Of a DNA stretch of 64,000 nt, positions 50,530 through 60,193 are shown piece by piece. The position numbers were made by a program, and so were the translations under genes. How positions within the stretch are numbered: the stretch's first letter is position 1; each line of letters begins with the position of its first letter. The notes under the pieces are model-generated. The model worked only from the letters and a program-made list of their open reading frames with translations. It did not search any database and had not been told where the DNA came from. The stretch is from Gryllotalpicola daejeonensis. Lineage in GTDB: Bacteria; Actinomycetota; Actinomycetes; Actinomycetales; Microbacteriaceae. The DNA is taken from positions 682,001 to 746,000 of the forward strand of contig NZ_BAABBV010000002.1 of assembly GCF_039538145.1 (NCBI RefSeq), written 5' to 3'.

Positions 50530-52101
50530 CTACGCTTCCCGGAGCGGCAGCCGCACGGCGAACACGGTTCGCCCCGGCTCGCTCTCCACCGAGATCGACC
50601 CGCCCTGGGCATCCACGACGGCCTTCACGATCGCGAGCCCCAGGCCGGTCGATCCGGTGTTGCGCGAGCGCGAGCTGTCGCCGCGGGCGAACCGCTCGAA
50701 CAGCACGGGCTGCAGTTCGGGCGGGATCCCGGGACCGTCGTCGGCGACGGTCACCTCGGCGAAGCCGTCGTGGGCACGCATCCCGAGCGTCACCTGCGTC
50801 CCTGCGGGCGTGTGGACGCGCGCGTTGGTGAGCAGGTTGGCGAACACCTGGTGCAGTCGCGTGCGGTCGCCGACGACCTCGACCGGCTCGCCCGGCACAT
50901 CGAGCAGCCACTGGTGATCGGGACCGGCAGCGTGGGCGTCCGAGAGCAGGTCGATGAGCAGCATCGAGAGGTCGACGGGCTCGCGGTCGAGCTCGCGGCC
51001 CTCGTCAAGGCGGGCGAGCAGCAGCAGGTCCTCGACCATCGCCGTCATGCGCGTCGCCTCCGACTCGATGCGGCCGATCGAGTGCTGCACGTCGGGCGGG
51101 ATCACCTCGCCCGAGCGCCGCGTCAGTTCCGAGTAGCCGCGGATGGACGCCAGCGGCGTGCGCAGCTCGTGCGAGGCATCCGAGATGAACTGCCTCACCT
51201 TGCGCTCGCTCGCTTCGCGCGCAGAGAGGGCGGATGCCACGTGCCCCAGCATCGCGTTGAAGGCGCTGCCGACGCGGCCGACCTCGGTGCGCGGGTCGGT
51301 GTCCTCGTCGGCGACACGCACCCCGAGCGCAACCTCGCCTCGGTCAAGCGGAAGCGTCGACACGGTGGTCGCAGCACCGGCGACGCGGTCGAGCGGCCGC
51401 AGTGAGAGCCTGACGATCAGCAGGCCGCTGCCCGCGGCGAAAAGCGAGGCCGCGATCGTCGCGAACAGGATCGTGATCGCGAGGTGCTCAGTAGTCGCCT
51501 GTGCTTCGGCGAGCGGAAGACCGATGACGAGGTGCTGGCCGTCAGGCAGATCCTCCGAAGCGACGCGGTATTCGCCGAGGTTGCCACCCAAGTCGACCGA
51601 CACCGGCGTGCCGTTCTGGGGCAGGGACGTCATCGTGGTGACGAAGTCGGAGTCGGCCACCGCCTTGTGCGCGCCGCCCTCGGCGCCCGTCGGCTGGTAG
51701 TAGCTGCTCGCGACCTGGCCGCCGTGGATGAGCGCAGCGAGTGTGCCACCCGGCTGCCCCGTGTACGTCACGATGTCCTGCAGGCCGACAGGCTGCCCGC
51801 GCACGTAGCTCGTGACCGCGAGCTGCAGCCCGCGCTGGCTCGCCAGGTGGAGCTGGTCGTCGACACGGTCGATCAGATAGGTGTGCAGCAGCACAACGCT
51901 GACGAGGCCGATCGCCACACCGAGAACGGCGATGAGGGCCGCCACGGCCGCGACCAGCTTCGATCGCAGCGTCCACGAGTGGAATGGGTGGCGGAACCAA
52001 TGGGCGGTTCGAGTCACGGCGGCGCGGATGTCGAACGCGCGACGCGGCGCCCCGGTGCTCATCGGCACCGAGGGTACCGGCCCCGATGCCGACTGTGTCA
52101 T
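50530..52101 (-). CDS. Sensor histidine kinase
   Basis: 523-residue membrane kinase: cytoplasmic N-tail, helix 1 (about 47-74), extracytoplasmic sensor region, helix 2 (about 207-230), HAMP (about 230-295), phospho-accepting His311 in SDASHELRTPL, and an ATPase domain with N-box HQVFANLLTNA, DDGPGIPP and GLGLAIVKA. Partner of the response regulator 13 bp upstream. Domain order is like TcrY/TrcS-type kinases; the signal is unknown. AGGA precedes ATG 52101. Confidence 0.93.
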   Translation of the reverse strand: MTQSASGPVPSVPMSTGAPRRAFDIRAAVTRTAHWFRHPFHSWTLRSKLVAAVAALIAVLGVAIGLVSVVLLHTYLIDRVDDQLHLASQRGLQLAVTSYVRGQPVGLQDIVTYTGQPGGTLAALIHGGQVASSYYQPTGAEGGAHKAVADSDFVTTMTSLPQNGTPVSVDLGGNLGEYRVASEDLPDGQHLVIGLPLAEAQATTEHLAITILFATIAASLFAAGSGLLIVRLSLRPLDRVAGAATTVSTLPLDRGEVALGVRVADEDTDPRTEVGRVGSAFNAMLGHVASALSAREASERKVRQFISDASHELRTPLASIRGYSELTRRSGEVIPPDVQHSIGRIESEATRMTAMVEDLLLLARLDEGRELDREPVDLSMLLIDLLSDAHAAGPDHQWLLDVPGEPVEVVGDRTRLHQVFANLLTNARVHTPAGTQVTLGMRAHDGFAEVTVADDGPGIPPELQPVLFERFARGDSSRSRNTGSTGLGLAIVKAVVDAQGGSISVESEPGRTVFAVRLPLREA

Positions 52102-52114
52102 TTCGAGTCCTGAG

Positions 52115-52864
52115 TCACTCCGCGGCCTTCACCATGTAGCCGGCGCCGCGGACGGTGTGGATCATGGGCTTGCGGCCCGCATCGATCTTCTTGCGCAGGT
52201 ACGAGATGTAGAGCTCGACGACGCTCGAGGTGCCGCCGAAGTCATACGACCACACCCTGTCGAGGATCTGCGCCTTCGAGAGCACCCTGCGCGGGTTCCG
52301 CATCAGGTAGCGCAGCAGCTCGAACTCGGTCGCGGTCAGGCTGATCGGCTCGCCGCCGCGGGTCACCTCATAGCTGTCCTCGTCGAGCACGAGGTCGCCG
52401 ACGACGATGCGCGGGTCGCTCGTGTCGGCGATCAGTGCGCGGGAACGGCGTAGCAGGCTGCGCAGCCGAGCGACCAGCTCTTCGAGGCTGAACGGCTTGG
52501 TGACGTAGTCATCGCCGCCGGCGGTGAGCCCCGCGATGCGGTCGTCGAGCGAGTCCTTCGCGGTCAGAAACAGCACGGGAGTCTCGTTCCCCGCCTCGCG
52601 GATGCGGCGCATGACCTGCAGGCCGTCGATGTCGGGAAGCATGATGTCGAGCACGACGGCGTCCGGCTTGAACTCGCGGGCGACGGTCACTGCCTGGTGG
52701 CCGGTCGAGGCGCTCTTCACCTCCCACCCCTCGTAGCGCAATGCCATCTGCAGCAGGTCGGTCAGCGTGTTCTCGTCGTCGACGACGAGCACTCGGATCG
52801 GGGACCCATCGGCGTGATGGAGGTGTGCCTGCGCGCTGCGCGAATCGGACAGGTCGATGCTCAT
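52115..52864 (-). CDS. OmpR-family response regulator
   Basis: 249 residues: receiver domain with acidic pocket DDE (29-31), phospho-accepting Asp73 in VVLDIMLPD and Lys123 in VTKPF, then an OmpR winged helix ending RKKIDAGRKPMIHTVRGAGYM. It is activated by the downstream kinase. First gene of the two-gene operon. Confidence 0.94.
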   Translation of the reverse strand: MSIDLSDSRSAQAHLHHADGSPIRVLVVDDENTLTDLLQMALRYEGWEVKSASTGHQAVTVAREFKPDAVVLDIMLPDIDGLQVMRRIREAGNETPVLFLTAKDSLDDRIAGLTAGGDDYVTKPFSLEELVARLRSLLRRSRALIADTSDPRIVVGDLVLDEDSYEVTRGGEPISLTATEFELLRYLMRNPRRVLSKAQILDRVWSYDFGGTSSVVELYISYLRKKIDAGRKPMIHTVRGAGYMVKAAE

Positions 52865-52933
52865 TCTGCCGATTATGCGCGCCTGTATTCGAACGGTCTA
52901 TGCCGAACTTATGACTTCCCTGAGAGGATCCGG

Positions 52934-53893
52934 CTAGAGCTGCCCGATCTCCTCCAGCACCGCCCGCAGCGCGCTGCCGCTGCGATGGAAGGCGTCGTGC
53001 TCGGTCTGATTCATGGGCACGCGCAGCACCCGCTGCACACCGCCGGCACCGATGACGCAGGGGACCGACAGCGCGATCCCGTCGAGGCCCTCGTAGTCGC
53101 GCAGCACGGTGCTCACCGGCGTCACCATGTGCTCGTCGCGCAGGATGGCCTCGACGAGCCGAACGCAGGCGAGGCCGATGGCGTAGTTCGTGGCGCCCTT
53201 TCCCGCGATGATCGAGTAGGCCGAGAGCACGGCCTGGTTCGCGAGCTCGTCGAGCTTCGCGTCATCGAAGATCTTGGTGCCGCTCTCGTCGGCCCATTCC
53301 CGGATGGGCGAGCCGCCGATGGTCGCGTTCGACCACAGCGGGAACGCACTGTCGCCGTGCTCTCCGAGGATCATCGAGTGCACATCTCGAGGAGCGACGC
53401 CGGCCGCCTCTGCGACCAGCCAGCGCAACCGCGAAGTATCGAGCGTCGTGCCCGAGCCGATCACCTGCCCGCGTCTGAGGCCTGCGACATCCGCTGCCAC
53501 CTCCGTGAGCACATCGACCGGATTCGTGACGATCATGTAGATCGCGTCCGGCGACTGCTTCACAAGCCGAGGCATCAGGTCGCGGATGATCTCGGCGTTG
53601 GTGTTGACGAGGTCCAGGCGGCTCTGGCCGGGCAGCTGTGCGGCACCCGCCGTAACGACGATGACGTCGGAGGCCGCAAGGAATGAGAGGTCGCCGCCGC
53701 CCGTGACCTTGGTGCGATGGGCGAAGGGCGTGCCGTGTGCGAGGTCGAGCACCTGCGCTTCAGCGCGTGCCGGGTTGAGGTCGTAGATCGCGAGTTCGTC
53801 CGCCGCACCACGGATGAGCGCCGCGTACGCGAGCGAGGTTCCGACGGCTCCCGCGCCGATGATGCCGAGTTTCGTGGTTCGCAGGTTGGGCAT
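52934..53893 (-). CDS. ldh: L-lactate dehydrogenase
   Basis: 319-residue NAD-dependent enzyme interconverting pyruvate and L-lactate. Features are the Rossmann loop GIIGAGAVGTSLA (10-22), catalytic Arg in LPGQSRLDL, VTNPVDV, Arg155 in GTTLDTSRLRW and the proton-relay His179 in ILGEHGDS. The LPGQSR loop with Gln favours lactate over malate. ATG 53893 is preceded by GGAGGA at an 11-base spacing; the frame extends upstream without sense. Confidence 0.93.
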   Translation of the reverse strand: MPNLRTTKLGIIGAGAVGTSLAYAALIRGAADELAIYDLNPARAEAQVLDLAHGTPFAHRTKVTGGGDLSFLAASDVIVVTAGAAQLPGQSRLDLVNTNAEIIRDLMPRLVKQSPDAIYMIVTNPVDVLTEVAADVAGLRRGQVIGSGTTLDTSRLRWLVAEAAGVAPRDVHSMILGEHGDSAFPLWSNATIGGSPIREWADESGTKIFDDAKLDELANQAVLSAYSIIAGKGATNYAIGLACVRLVEAILRDEHMVTPVSTVLRDYEGLDGIALSVPCVIGAGGVQRVLRVPMNQTEHDAFHRSGSALRAVLEEIGQL

Positions 53894-54031
53894 GCGTTCA
53901 TCATTCCTCCGAGTGGCCGCGCCGTCTACGGATGCCCTGTGCGTCTGTTGCGCTATGCACGCCAAGGCTGGGGAGAACTGCGATGATGGAGCTCACTGAC
54001 CCGGCCAGAGCCGATCGGGGGAAGGCGGAAC

Positions 54032-55054
54032 ATGACGGTTGAGCAGGTTGTCGACACGACGGAGAAGGACGCGGCGCTGAACGGCGGCGTACCGGAGCCG
54101 ACCGAAATCGCACCGGGGGTCTGGACCCTTCCGACGGAGTTCCCGAGCAAGGGCCAGCCGCTGCGTTACACCCTCACATATGCGCTGGCAGATGCCTCAG
54201 GCGGAATCCACCTCATCGACCCCGGCGTCGACACCGATGCCAACTGGCGGCGCCTCGAGCAGTTGCTCGCCCGCCTCGGGCGCGCCGTCGCAGACATCCG
54301 CACTGTCATCGTCACCCACCTGCACTTCGACCACCTCGGCATGGGCGCCCGGGTGCGCGCCGCCTCCGGCGCCGACGTCGTGCTTCATCGCCTCGAGCAG
54401 GCCGCGATCGACGGTGAATTCGGCGGCGTCGACGCCGAGCGCTTCGATCGCTGGGGCGTGCCCCACGAGCGGCGCGAAGAGCTCGCCCGCGTTACGGAGG
54501 AGCGCTTCGCCAAGGCGAAGATCACTGCGGATCGGCTCGTCGAGGGCGGCACGCAGCTCGAGCTCGGCGACCCGGAGGCCGGTGGATTCCGCATCGAGGT
54601 GATCTGGACGCCGGGGCACACCTACGGCAGCATCTGCCTGCGCGACGCCGAGCGGAAGCTGATCTTCACGGGCGATCACGTGCTGCCCGTGCTGAACCCG
54701 GGCCTGGGCCTCGGCGGCCCGACACCCAGCAATCCCATCAGCGACTACCTCGACGCCCTCGACCGGGTCGGGCGCTTCGATGACCACCAGGTCTGCCCTG
54801 GCCACGGCTACCGCTTCTACGGTCTGCGGGCGCGCTGCGAGAAGCTGGGCGCCCACCATGCGCGTCGCACGGCAGAGGTCGCGGGCGTGCTCGATCGGCT
54901 CGACAGCCCGTCCGTGTGGGACGTGGCCTCGCACCTGTACTGGAGCCTCGGGTGGGAGAACCTGTCGCACTACCTGCTCGATTCGGCGCTCGCGCAGGTC
55001 GAGATGCACATCGACCGTCTCGGCCGCATCGGCGAGACGGAGCGCGCGGCCTAG
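54032..55054 (+). CDS. MBL-fold metallo-hydrolase
   Basis: 340 residues with a metallo-beta-lactamase fold: VTHLHFDHLGMG (metal motif HxHxDH, about 95-106), TPGHTYGSICL (about 200) and FTGDHVLP with a late CPGHG. A helical C-terminal region of about 90 residues (from ARCEKLGAHH) is typical of the arylalkyl hydrolase/lactamase-like group. Likely a hydrolase for an ester or thioester; substrate unknown. GGAAGGCGG precedes ATG 54032. Confidence 0.85.
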   Translation: MTVEQVVDTTEKDAALNGGVPEPTEIAPGVWTLPTEFPSKGQPLRYTLTYALADASGGIHLIDPGVDTDANWRRLEQLLARLGRAVADIRTVIVTHLHFDHLGMGARVRAASGADVVLHRLEQAAIDGEFGGVDAERFDRWGVPHERREELARVTEERFAKAKITADRLVEGGTQLELGDPEAGGFRIEVIWTPGHTYGSICLRDAERKLIFTGDHVLPVLNPGLGLGGPTPSNPISDYLDALDRVGRFDDHQVCPGHGYRFYGLRARCEKLGAHHARRTAEVAGVLDRLDSPSVWDVASHLYWSLGWENLSHYLLDSALAQVEMHIDRLGRIGETERAA

Positions 55055-55055
55055 C

Positions 55056-56059
55056 TCAGGACCGCAGCGTCTGCACGCTGTCGACCTTCGCGTCATCGAG
55101 GCGGATGCCGAAGCCGGGCCGCTGCGGAAGCGCGAACGATCCCCCGACCGGAGCAGGCGGCTCCAGCTCGAAGTGGTGGCGCCCGGGAATGTGGCGCCCG
55201 AGATACTCCACCTTCGGCGTCAGTGCCGGCGACTGGCTCGCGACGACGTGCAGCGCTGCGTGAATCCCGTGGCCGTGCGGGATCACCGGCACGCCGAAGA
55301 CCTCGGCGAGCGCACAGATGCGCAGCAGCTCGGTGACGCCGCCGCACCATTCCGGATCGCACTGCGCGACCGCGAGCACGCTGTCGGCGAGGTAGGGAAG
55401 CAGCTCCTGCCGGTCATAGATGTGCTCGCCCGCCGCGATGGGCACGCGCGTGCCGACGGCCCGTCGCCGAAGAACCACTTCTGCCCCGCGAAGCCCTCTG
55501 CCCTCGCCGATGACGCGACCGCTCGCACCTCGTCGAGCTCGAGAGAGCTGCCGAGCGTGCTGAGGTAGGCGGGAATCCGCTCCCGCGCGCAGCCTCCGAG
55601 CAGCTGCCAGACCGGCGCCTCGAAGACCGTGCCGCGCAGATCCCAGAGCGCGTTGTCGATCGCGCTGAGCGCCATCTTGTAGTGCCCATGCCGGCCATGG
55701 CGCTCGAGCCGCTCGAGCAGATCCCAGTGCACGTTGCCTGCGAGCGCGTCCTCACCGACCAGCTCCGGCGCGATCTTCCGGGCGATGAGCCACGCGATCT
55801 CGGCTTCGATCGGCCCGTAGAATCCTTCCGCCCCGGCATCCGTGCCGATTCGCAGATAGTGCGACGTCATCTCGCCGCCCGTCCAGGCGGGCGCGGGCGA
55901 TCGATACGCCGGCCGCCTGCTGTCGTAGAACGACTCGGCGCGCACCTGGCGCTGTCTGTCGCCGGCGGGCGGCTGCGGAGCCGCGCCCCTCACGACGAGG
56001 ACCTCGACAGCAGAGATACGGATGCTTCGCGGGGCGTCGCGCGCCGGGGTGGACTCCAT
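55056..56059 (-). pseudogene. Mandelate racemase/muconate lactonizing enzyme-like gene, internally deleted and frameshifted
   Basis: Two pieces of one enolase-superfamily gene in different frames. Piece 1 (ATG 56059 to about 55465, about 198 codons) covers the N-terminal cap and barrel start through ALSAIDNALWDLRG and GQKWFFGDGP, which carries the Lys of the KxK-like acid/base site. Piece 2 (about 55457 to the stop at 55056, about 134 codons) restarts at VGTRVPIAAGEHIYD, the third metal-binding Glu, and runs through VPVIPHGHG to the end. The strands carrying the first two metal ligands, about 70 residues, are absent between them. The product cannot be active. Stops tail to tail with the metallo-hydrolase. 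Confidence 0.85.
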
Positions 56060-56182
56060 ACCGCCAGTCTCTCCCTCGCGGCCGTCACATCGCCCGCCCA
56101 ACTGCCAGGGCGTATCGTGCTGAGGTGACCGCGCGATGAGGCAACGCCACCGTCGACGCAACGAACAACCGCAGGGAGACAC

Positions 56183-57070
56183 GTGACCTCGACCGAACAG
56201 AGCAACGCCACAGCGCTCGAGCAGCGCCGCGCCACGCGCGAGGCGAACCGCGTCGACGGCGAGAACGCGCGCTCGTGGCAGCTCGTCTCCGCTCTGCGCG
56301 ATGAGCTCTTCGACCGGGCCATGCTCGGTCGCGCTGACCAGATCGTGCTCGATCTCGAGGACGCCATCGACGAGTCTCTGAAAGACACCGCCCGCGGCAA
56401 GGTCGTCGACTGGCTGAGCTCGGGCGGCAGCGCCTGGGTGCGCATCAACGACTGGACCACCGTGGACTGGAGCGACGATCTCGCCGCACTCGCGGGCGTT
56501 CCCGGCCTCAAGGGCGTCATGCTCGCCAAGACCGAGGCGGCAGAGCAGGTCACCGACACGTTCCAGCGCCTCGGCGGCAACACGCCCGTGGTCCTCCTGA
56601 TCGAGTCTGCGCTCGGCATCGAGGACGCCGCGGACATCGCCCGCGCGCGCGGCGCCTACCGGCTCGCGTTCGGGTCCGGCGACTACCGCCGCGACACCGG
56701 CGCCTCGAACACGCCGCTCGCCATGGCCTACCCGCGCACCCGGCTGGTGCTCGCCAGCCGCATCGGCGGTCTGCCCGGCCCCATCGACGGCCCCACGGTC
56801 GCCAGCACCCACCCTGTCCTGCGCGAGCAGGCCGCCGACGCCGTCGCCCTCGGCATGACCGGCAAGCTCTGCCTCGACCACGAGCAGCCCGCCGTCATCA
56901 ACGAGTCGATGAGCCCGTCGCCGGCCGACGTCGCCTGGGCGCTCGACTTCCTCGCCGAGTTCGAGGCCGACGGCCGCGTCATCCGCGACGGCTCCGACAA
57001 GCCCCGCCTTGCCCGCGCAGAGACCATCAAGCGCCGCGCCGAGCTGTTCAAGATCACGCCCGCGAGCTGA
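56183..57070 (+). CDS. HpcH/HpaI aldolase or citrate lyase beta-subunit (CitE)-like protein
   Basis: 295-residue TIM-barrel lyase of the CitE family. Visible are RADQIVLDLEDAIDESLKD (metal-ligand Glu/Asp), WVRIND, LAKTEAAEQV, VVLLIESALGIEDA (second metal Glu), FGSGDYRRDTG and GKLCLDHEQPAVIN. It should cleave a CoA-linked hydroxy acid such as citramalyl- or malyl-CoA, or a free hydroxy acid; which one cannot be told. GCAGGGAG precedes GTG 56183. Confidence 0.85.
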   Translation: MTSTEQSNATALEQRRATREANRVDGENARSWQLVSALRDELFDRAMLGRADQIVLDLEDAIDESLKDTARGKVVDWLSSGGSAWVRINDWTTVDWSDDLAALAGVPGLKGVMLAKTEAAEQVTDTFQRLGGNTPVVLLIESALGIEDAADIARARGAYRLAFGSGDYRRDTGASNTPLAMAYPRTRLVLASRIGGLPGPIDGPTVASTHPVLREQAADAVALGMTGKLCLDHEQPAVINESMSPSPADVAWALDFLAEFEADGRVIRDGSDKPRLARAETIKRRAELFKITPAS

Positions 57071-57072
57071 GG

Positions 57073-57969
57073 TCAGAGCTCCGAATACGTCACGTAGGCG
57101 AAGGCCGAGGAATCCGGGGCCCAGCTGCCCACATTCATCGCGCCCTGGCCGCCGAACACGGTGACAAGGTCGCGGCCGGTTCCGCCCGCGGGTGTGGTCA
57201 ACCTGAGGCGCACGTCCGCGATGTTCTCGGGGTGCCCCTCGGTTCCGGGTGGGTAGCTCACATAGGCGAGGTGCGCCCCGTCGGGCGAGGGGTGCGGGAA
57301 CCAGTTGACGCGCTCGTCGTCGGTGAGTTGGGTGACGGATGCTCCGTCGGGGCGCACACGGAACAGCTGCGCGTGCCCCGCCGCACCACCCGCGCGCTCT
57401 GAGTTGAAGTACACCCACTCGTCGCCGTCAGGGCCCGGCCCGAACTCCGCGCCGTCGTCCTGATAGGGGTCATCCGTGAGCTGCACCTCGTCGCCGCCAT
57501 CGAGCGGCAGCAGGTAGACATTGGTGACGCGCCGGTCGCCGTCCCATGACAGCCCGATGTAGGCGAGGGTCGAGCCGTCGCGAGAGATCCCGTGCAGGTA
57601 GTGGCGGAAGTCGCCGTGGTCGTGCGAGACCTGCCGGGGCCCGCTGCCATCGAGCGGCACCTCATACAGATGCCCGTCCTCGGCCGACACAAAGACCGCG
57701 CTCCCATTCGGGGCGATGACGTGGTCGTTGTTGATCTCGGGGATCCCGCCCAGGTCGATCTCGGTCAGCTGGGCGTCGCCAGCGGTGGCGGTGGCCGGCA
57801 CCCAGAACAGCCGGCCCGCGCCGTTGACGATGAGCGCAGAGCCGTCCGGCATCCAGTTCGGCGCTTCGAACAGCAGCGTGTCCGACGTGAGCACCTCGCG
57901 CGGGGCATCCGCCTCGAGGTCGTAGATCCACAGTGTCGCCGACTGCCCCGGCGCGAAGTCGCGAGCCAT
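57073..57969 (-). CDS. TolB-like beta-propeller protein
   Basis: 298 residues of TolB/oligogalacturonide-lyase-like blades: repeated F-x-PNWMPDGSALIV, GISRDGSTLAYIG, FPHPSPDGAHLAYVSY and GSWAPDSSAFAYV. No signal peptide, so a cytoplasmic propeller, perhaps a lyase or sugar-binding protein rather than a Tol component. AAGGAG lies before ATG 57969, whose A is the last base of the upstream stop (TGATG). It ends the operon of two dehydrogenases and an isomerase-like gene. Confidence 0.78.
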   Translation of the reverse strand: MARDFAPGQSATLWIYDLEADAPREVLTSDTLLFEAPNWMPDGSALIVNGAGRLFWVPATATAGDAQLTEIDLGGIPEINNDHVIAPNGSAVFVSAEDGHLYEVPLDGSGPRQVSHDHGDFRHYLHGISRDGSTLAYIGLSWDGDRRVTNVYLLPLDGGDEVQLTDDPYQDDGAEFGPGPDGDEWVYFNSERAGGAAGHAQLFRVRPDGASVTQLTDDERVNWFPHPSPDGAHLAYVSYPPGTEGHPENIADVRLRLTTPAGGTGRDLVTVFGGQGAMNVGSWAPDSSAFAYVTYSEL

Positions 57970-59093
57970 CAGATCTCCTTCCAGGTGCCGCTCGCGGCGG
58001 CATCCATCACGGCCTCCGTGATGCGCACAGCACGCAGGCCGTCCTCGAAGCGCGGCAGCCCGTCGGGCGCCGCACCGGCGATCGCCGCATAGCTGTCCGC
58101 CACGAACGCGTTGAAGGCGTCCTGGTAGCCCTGCGGGTGCCCGGCCGGCGTCATCACGAGTCGCGCGGCGTCGGGCGCGAGCTGATCCGCATCGCGCGGC
58201 ACGAGCAGTGAGCCCGCACGCCGCCCGACCCACAGCGTCTCGGGCTGCTCCTGGTCGAACGCGATCGACTCGGCGGCGCCGGCGATCTCGAGGTGTAGCC
58301 GGTTCTTCCGCCCCGGCGCCAGCTGCGACACGAGCAGCGTGCCGATCGCGCCGCCTTCGGTCTCGAGCGTGACCGACACGGCATCTTCGGTCTCGACCTG
58401 CGAATGCTGCGCCCGCGTCTTGATGAACGTGCGCGCGGACGCTGCCACCCGCGCCACCCGGTCGCCCGTCACGAACTCGATCAGATCGACCAGGTGCGAG
58501 CCGATGTCGGCGAACGCGCGCGAGCGACCGCCGACTGCGGCGTCCACCCGCCAGTTGTCGTCGTCGGCCGACAGCAGCCAGTCCTGCAGATAGGAGCCCT
58601 GCACGCTGAGCACGCGTCCCGCCTCGCCTGCCGCGATACGCGCCCGCGCCTCGCGCACGAGCGGATGGAACCGGTATACAAACGGCACGGTCCCAATGCG
58701 ACCGACGGATGCCTGCACCAGACGCTCCGCATCAGAGACGCTCGTCGCCAGCGGCTTCTCGCACACGACGTGCTTCCCCGCGGCGAGCGCCGCCTCGGTC
58801 TGCTCCGCGTGCAGCGCGTTCGGCGTCGTGATGTGCACGACGTCGACCTCCGGTTCGGCCAGCAGCGCCTCGAGTGAGTCGTATGCCCGCTCGATGCCGA
58901 GCACGTCGGCCGCCTGCGCCCCGCGGGAGGGCGACGAGCCGACCACGCCGACCAGCCGGGCCCTGGCAGCACGAGCCGCTCGCGCGTGAACCGTCGCCAT
59001 GAACCCGCCACCGACGATGCCGACGCCGAGCGGTTCCCCGCCTGTCGGCGTCACTGCTCGAGTGTCGACCGCGCGCTGACGGCCGTGTCCCAT
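57969..59093 (-). CDS. Gfo/Idh/MocA-family oxidoreductase
   Basis: 374 residues with NAD loop GIVGGGFMATVHA (about 25-37), VCEKPLATS with the catalytic Lys (about 109-117), and FADIGSHLVDL as the His-containing helix. Both its start (59093) and its stop overlap neighbouring genes by one base (TGATG), so it is made together with the other dehydrogenase and the propeller. A sugar dehydrogenase, substrate unknown. Confidence 0.9.
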   Translation of the reverse strand: MGHGRQRAVDTRAVTPTGGEPLGVGIVGGGFMATVHARAARAARARLVGVVGSSPSRGAQAADVLGIERAYDSLEALLAEPEVDVVHITTPNALHAEQTEAALAAGKHVVCEKPLATSVSDAERLVQASVGRIGTVPFVYRFHPLVREARARIAAGEAGRVLSVQGSYLQDWLLSADDDNWRVDAAVGGRSRAFADIGSHLVDLIEFVTGDRVARVAASARTFIKTRAQHSQVETEDAVSVTLETEGGAIGTLLVSQLAPGRKNRLHLEIAGAAESIAFDQEQPETLWVGRRAGSLLVPRDADQLAPDAARLVMTPAGHPQGYQDAFNAFVADSYAAIAGAAPDGLPRFEDGLRAVRITEAVMDAAASGTWKEI

Positions 59094-60193
59094 CAGAGCG
59101 TCTTCTCGCTGGGATTCCACGACTCGGGCAGCACAGGCGTGGGCACGAAGGTGCTCTCGACTTCGACCCACTCGCCGCGTTCTGCGGCCTCGATCGTCGA
59201 GACCATGATGTCGAGGGCGTGGAAGGCCTGCTCGCCCGACGCCCGCTCGGGAACGCCTGCGCGGATCGCCCGCGCGAGCTCGACGACACCGGTCCCGCGC
59301 GCCGCCTTCTCACCGGTGGTCGCGATGGTCTCCTGCGTGCCGTCGGCCTTGTGCAGCACGAGATCGCCCACGAACATGTTGGGGTCGGCGAGCTCGAGCG
59401 CCCCGTCGACGCCGGTGACCTCGAACTGCGTGCGTCTGATCTGGGAGTCGAAGCTGAAGATGCTCTGCGACGTCTGGCCACCCTCGAACTCGAACACCGC
59501 GGTGACGTGCGTCGGCACGGTCACCTCGAAGGTCTCGCCCGCGCGCGGGCCCGAGCCGATCGTGCGCCGCTCCTTCGACTTCGAGGCGACGGCGGCGACC
59601 CGCTTCACGGGTCCGAACAGCTGGATCAGCGTCGTCACGTAATAGGGCCCGACGTCGAACAGCGGCCCTGCTCCCTCCTGGAAGAGGAAGTCGGGGTTCG
59701 GGTGCCACGACTCCGGCCCCGGCTGCTGCATGAGCGTCAGCGCCGTCTTCGCCTCTCCGATCGCGCCCGACTCGATGAGTCGACGAGCGGTCTGGATGCC
59801 TGCCCCGAGGAACGTGTCAGGGGCCGTCGCCACGCGCAGGCCCGCGGACTGTGCCGCCGTCAGCAGCGCGCGCCCGCTCTCGCGGTCGAGCGCGATCGGC
59901 TTCTCGGTCCACACGTGCTTGCCGGCGGCGAGCACCTGGTGCGCGACCTCTGCGTGCACCTTGGGGATCGTCAGGTTCACGACGATCTCGATCTCCGGGT
60001 CGGCGAGCAGCTGCTCGACGGTGCCGAACCCCGGCACGCCGAACGCCTGCGCCTGGAACTGCGCCCGATCGAGGTCGATGTCCGCGACGAAGCGCACCTC
60101 GACATCGGGGAATGAGGTGAGGTTGGTCAGATACTGCGTGCTGATGTTGCCCGCGCCGATGACACCGACGCCGACAGGGCCCGTCCCCGTCAT
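59093..60193 (-). CDS. Gfo/Idh/MocA-family oxidoreductase
   Basis: 366 residues; NAD loop GVIGAGNISTQYL (about 10-22), TEKPIALD (about 95-102), and the LFDVGPYYVTTLI helix, where the usual His is replaced by Tyr-Tyr, a known subgroup feature. GTGERASGE-like substrate loops are not obvious. It overlaps the isomerase-like gene by 4 bp and the next dehydrogenase by one base. Two dehydrogenases of one family in a single operon suggest stepwise or reversible oxidation of the same sugar. Confidence 0.9.
   Translation of the reverse strand: MTGTGPVGVGVIGAGNISTQYLTNLTSFPDVEVRFVADIDLDRAQFQAQAFGVPGFGTVEQLLADPEIEIVVNLTIPKVHAEVAHQVLAAGKHVWTEKPIALDRESGRALLTAAQSAGLRVATAPDTFLGAGIQTARRLIESGAIGEAKTALTLMQQPGPESWHPNPDFLFQEGAGPLFDVGPYYVTTLIQLFGPVKRVAAVASKSKERRTIGSGPRAGETFEVTVPTHVTAVFEFEGGQTSQSIFSFDSQIRRTQFEVTGVDGALELADPNMFVGDLVLHKADGTQETIATTGEKAARGTGVVELARAIRAGVPERASGEQAFHALDIMVSTIEAAERGEWVEVESTFVPTPVLPESWNPSEKTL

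Noticed and set aside
53575..53904. Alternative start just after GGAGGA before ldh (MMNACPTC frame)
   Set aside because: The frame gives low-complexity Ser/Arg sequence; ldh in the neighbouring frame has all catalytic motifs.
56060..57418. N-terminal extension of the mandelate racemase-like frame
   Set aside because: Upstream of ATG 56059 the frame overlaps the CitE-like gene in antisense and shows no family similarity.
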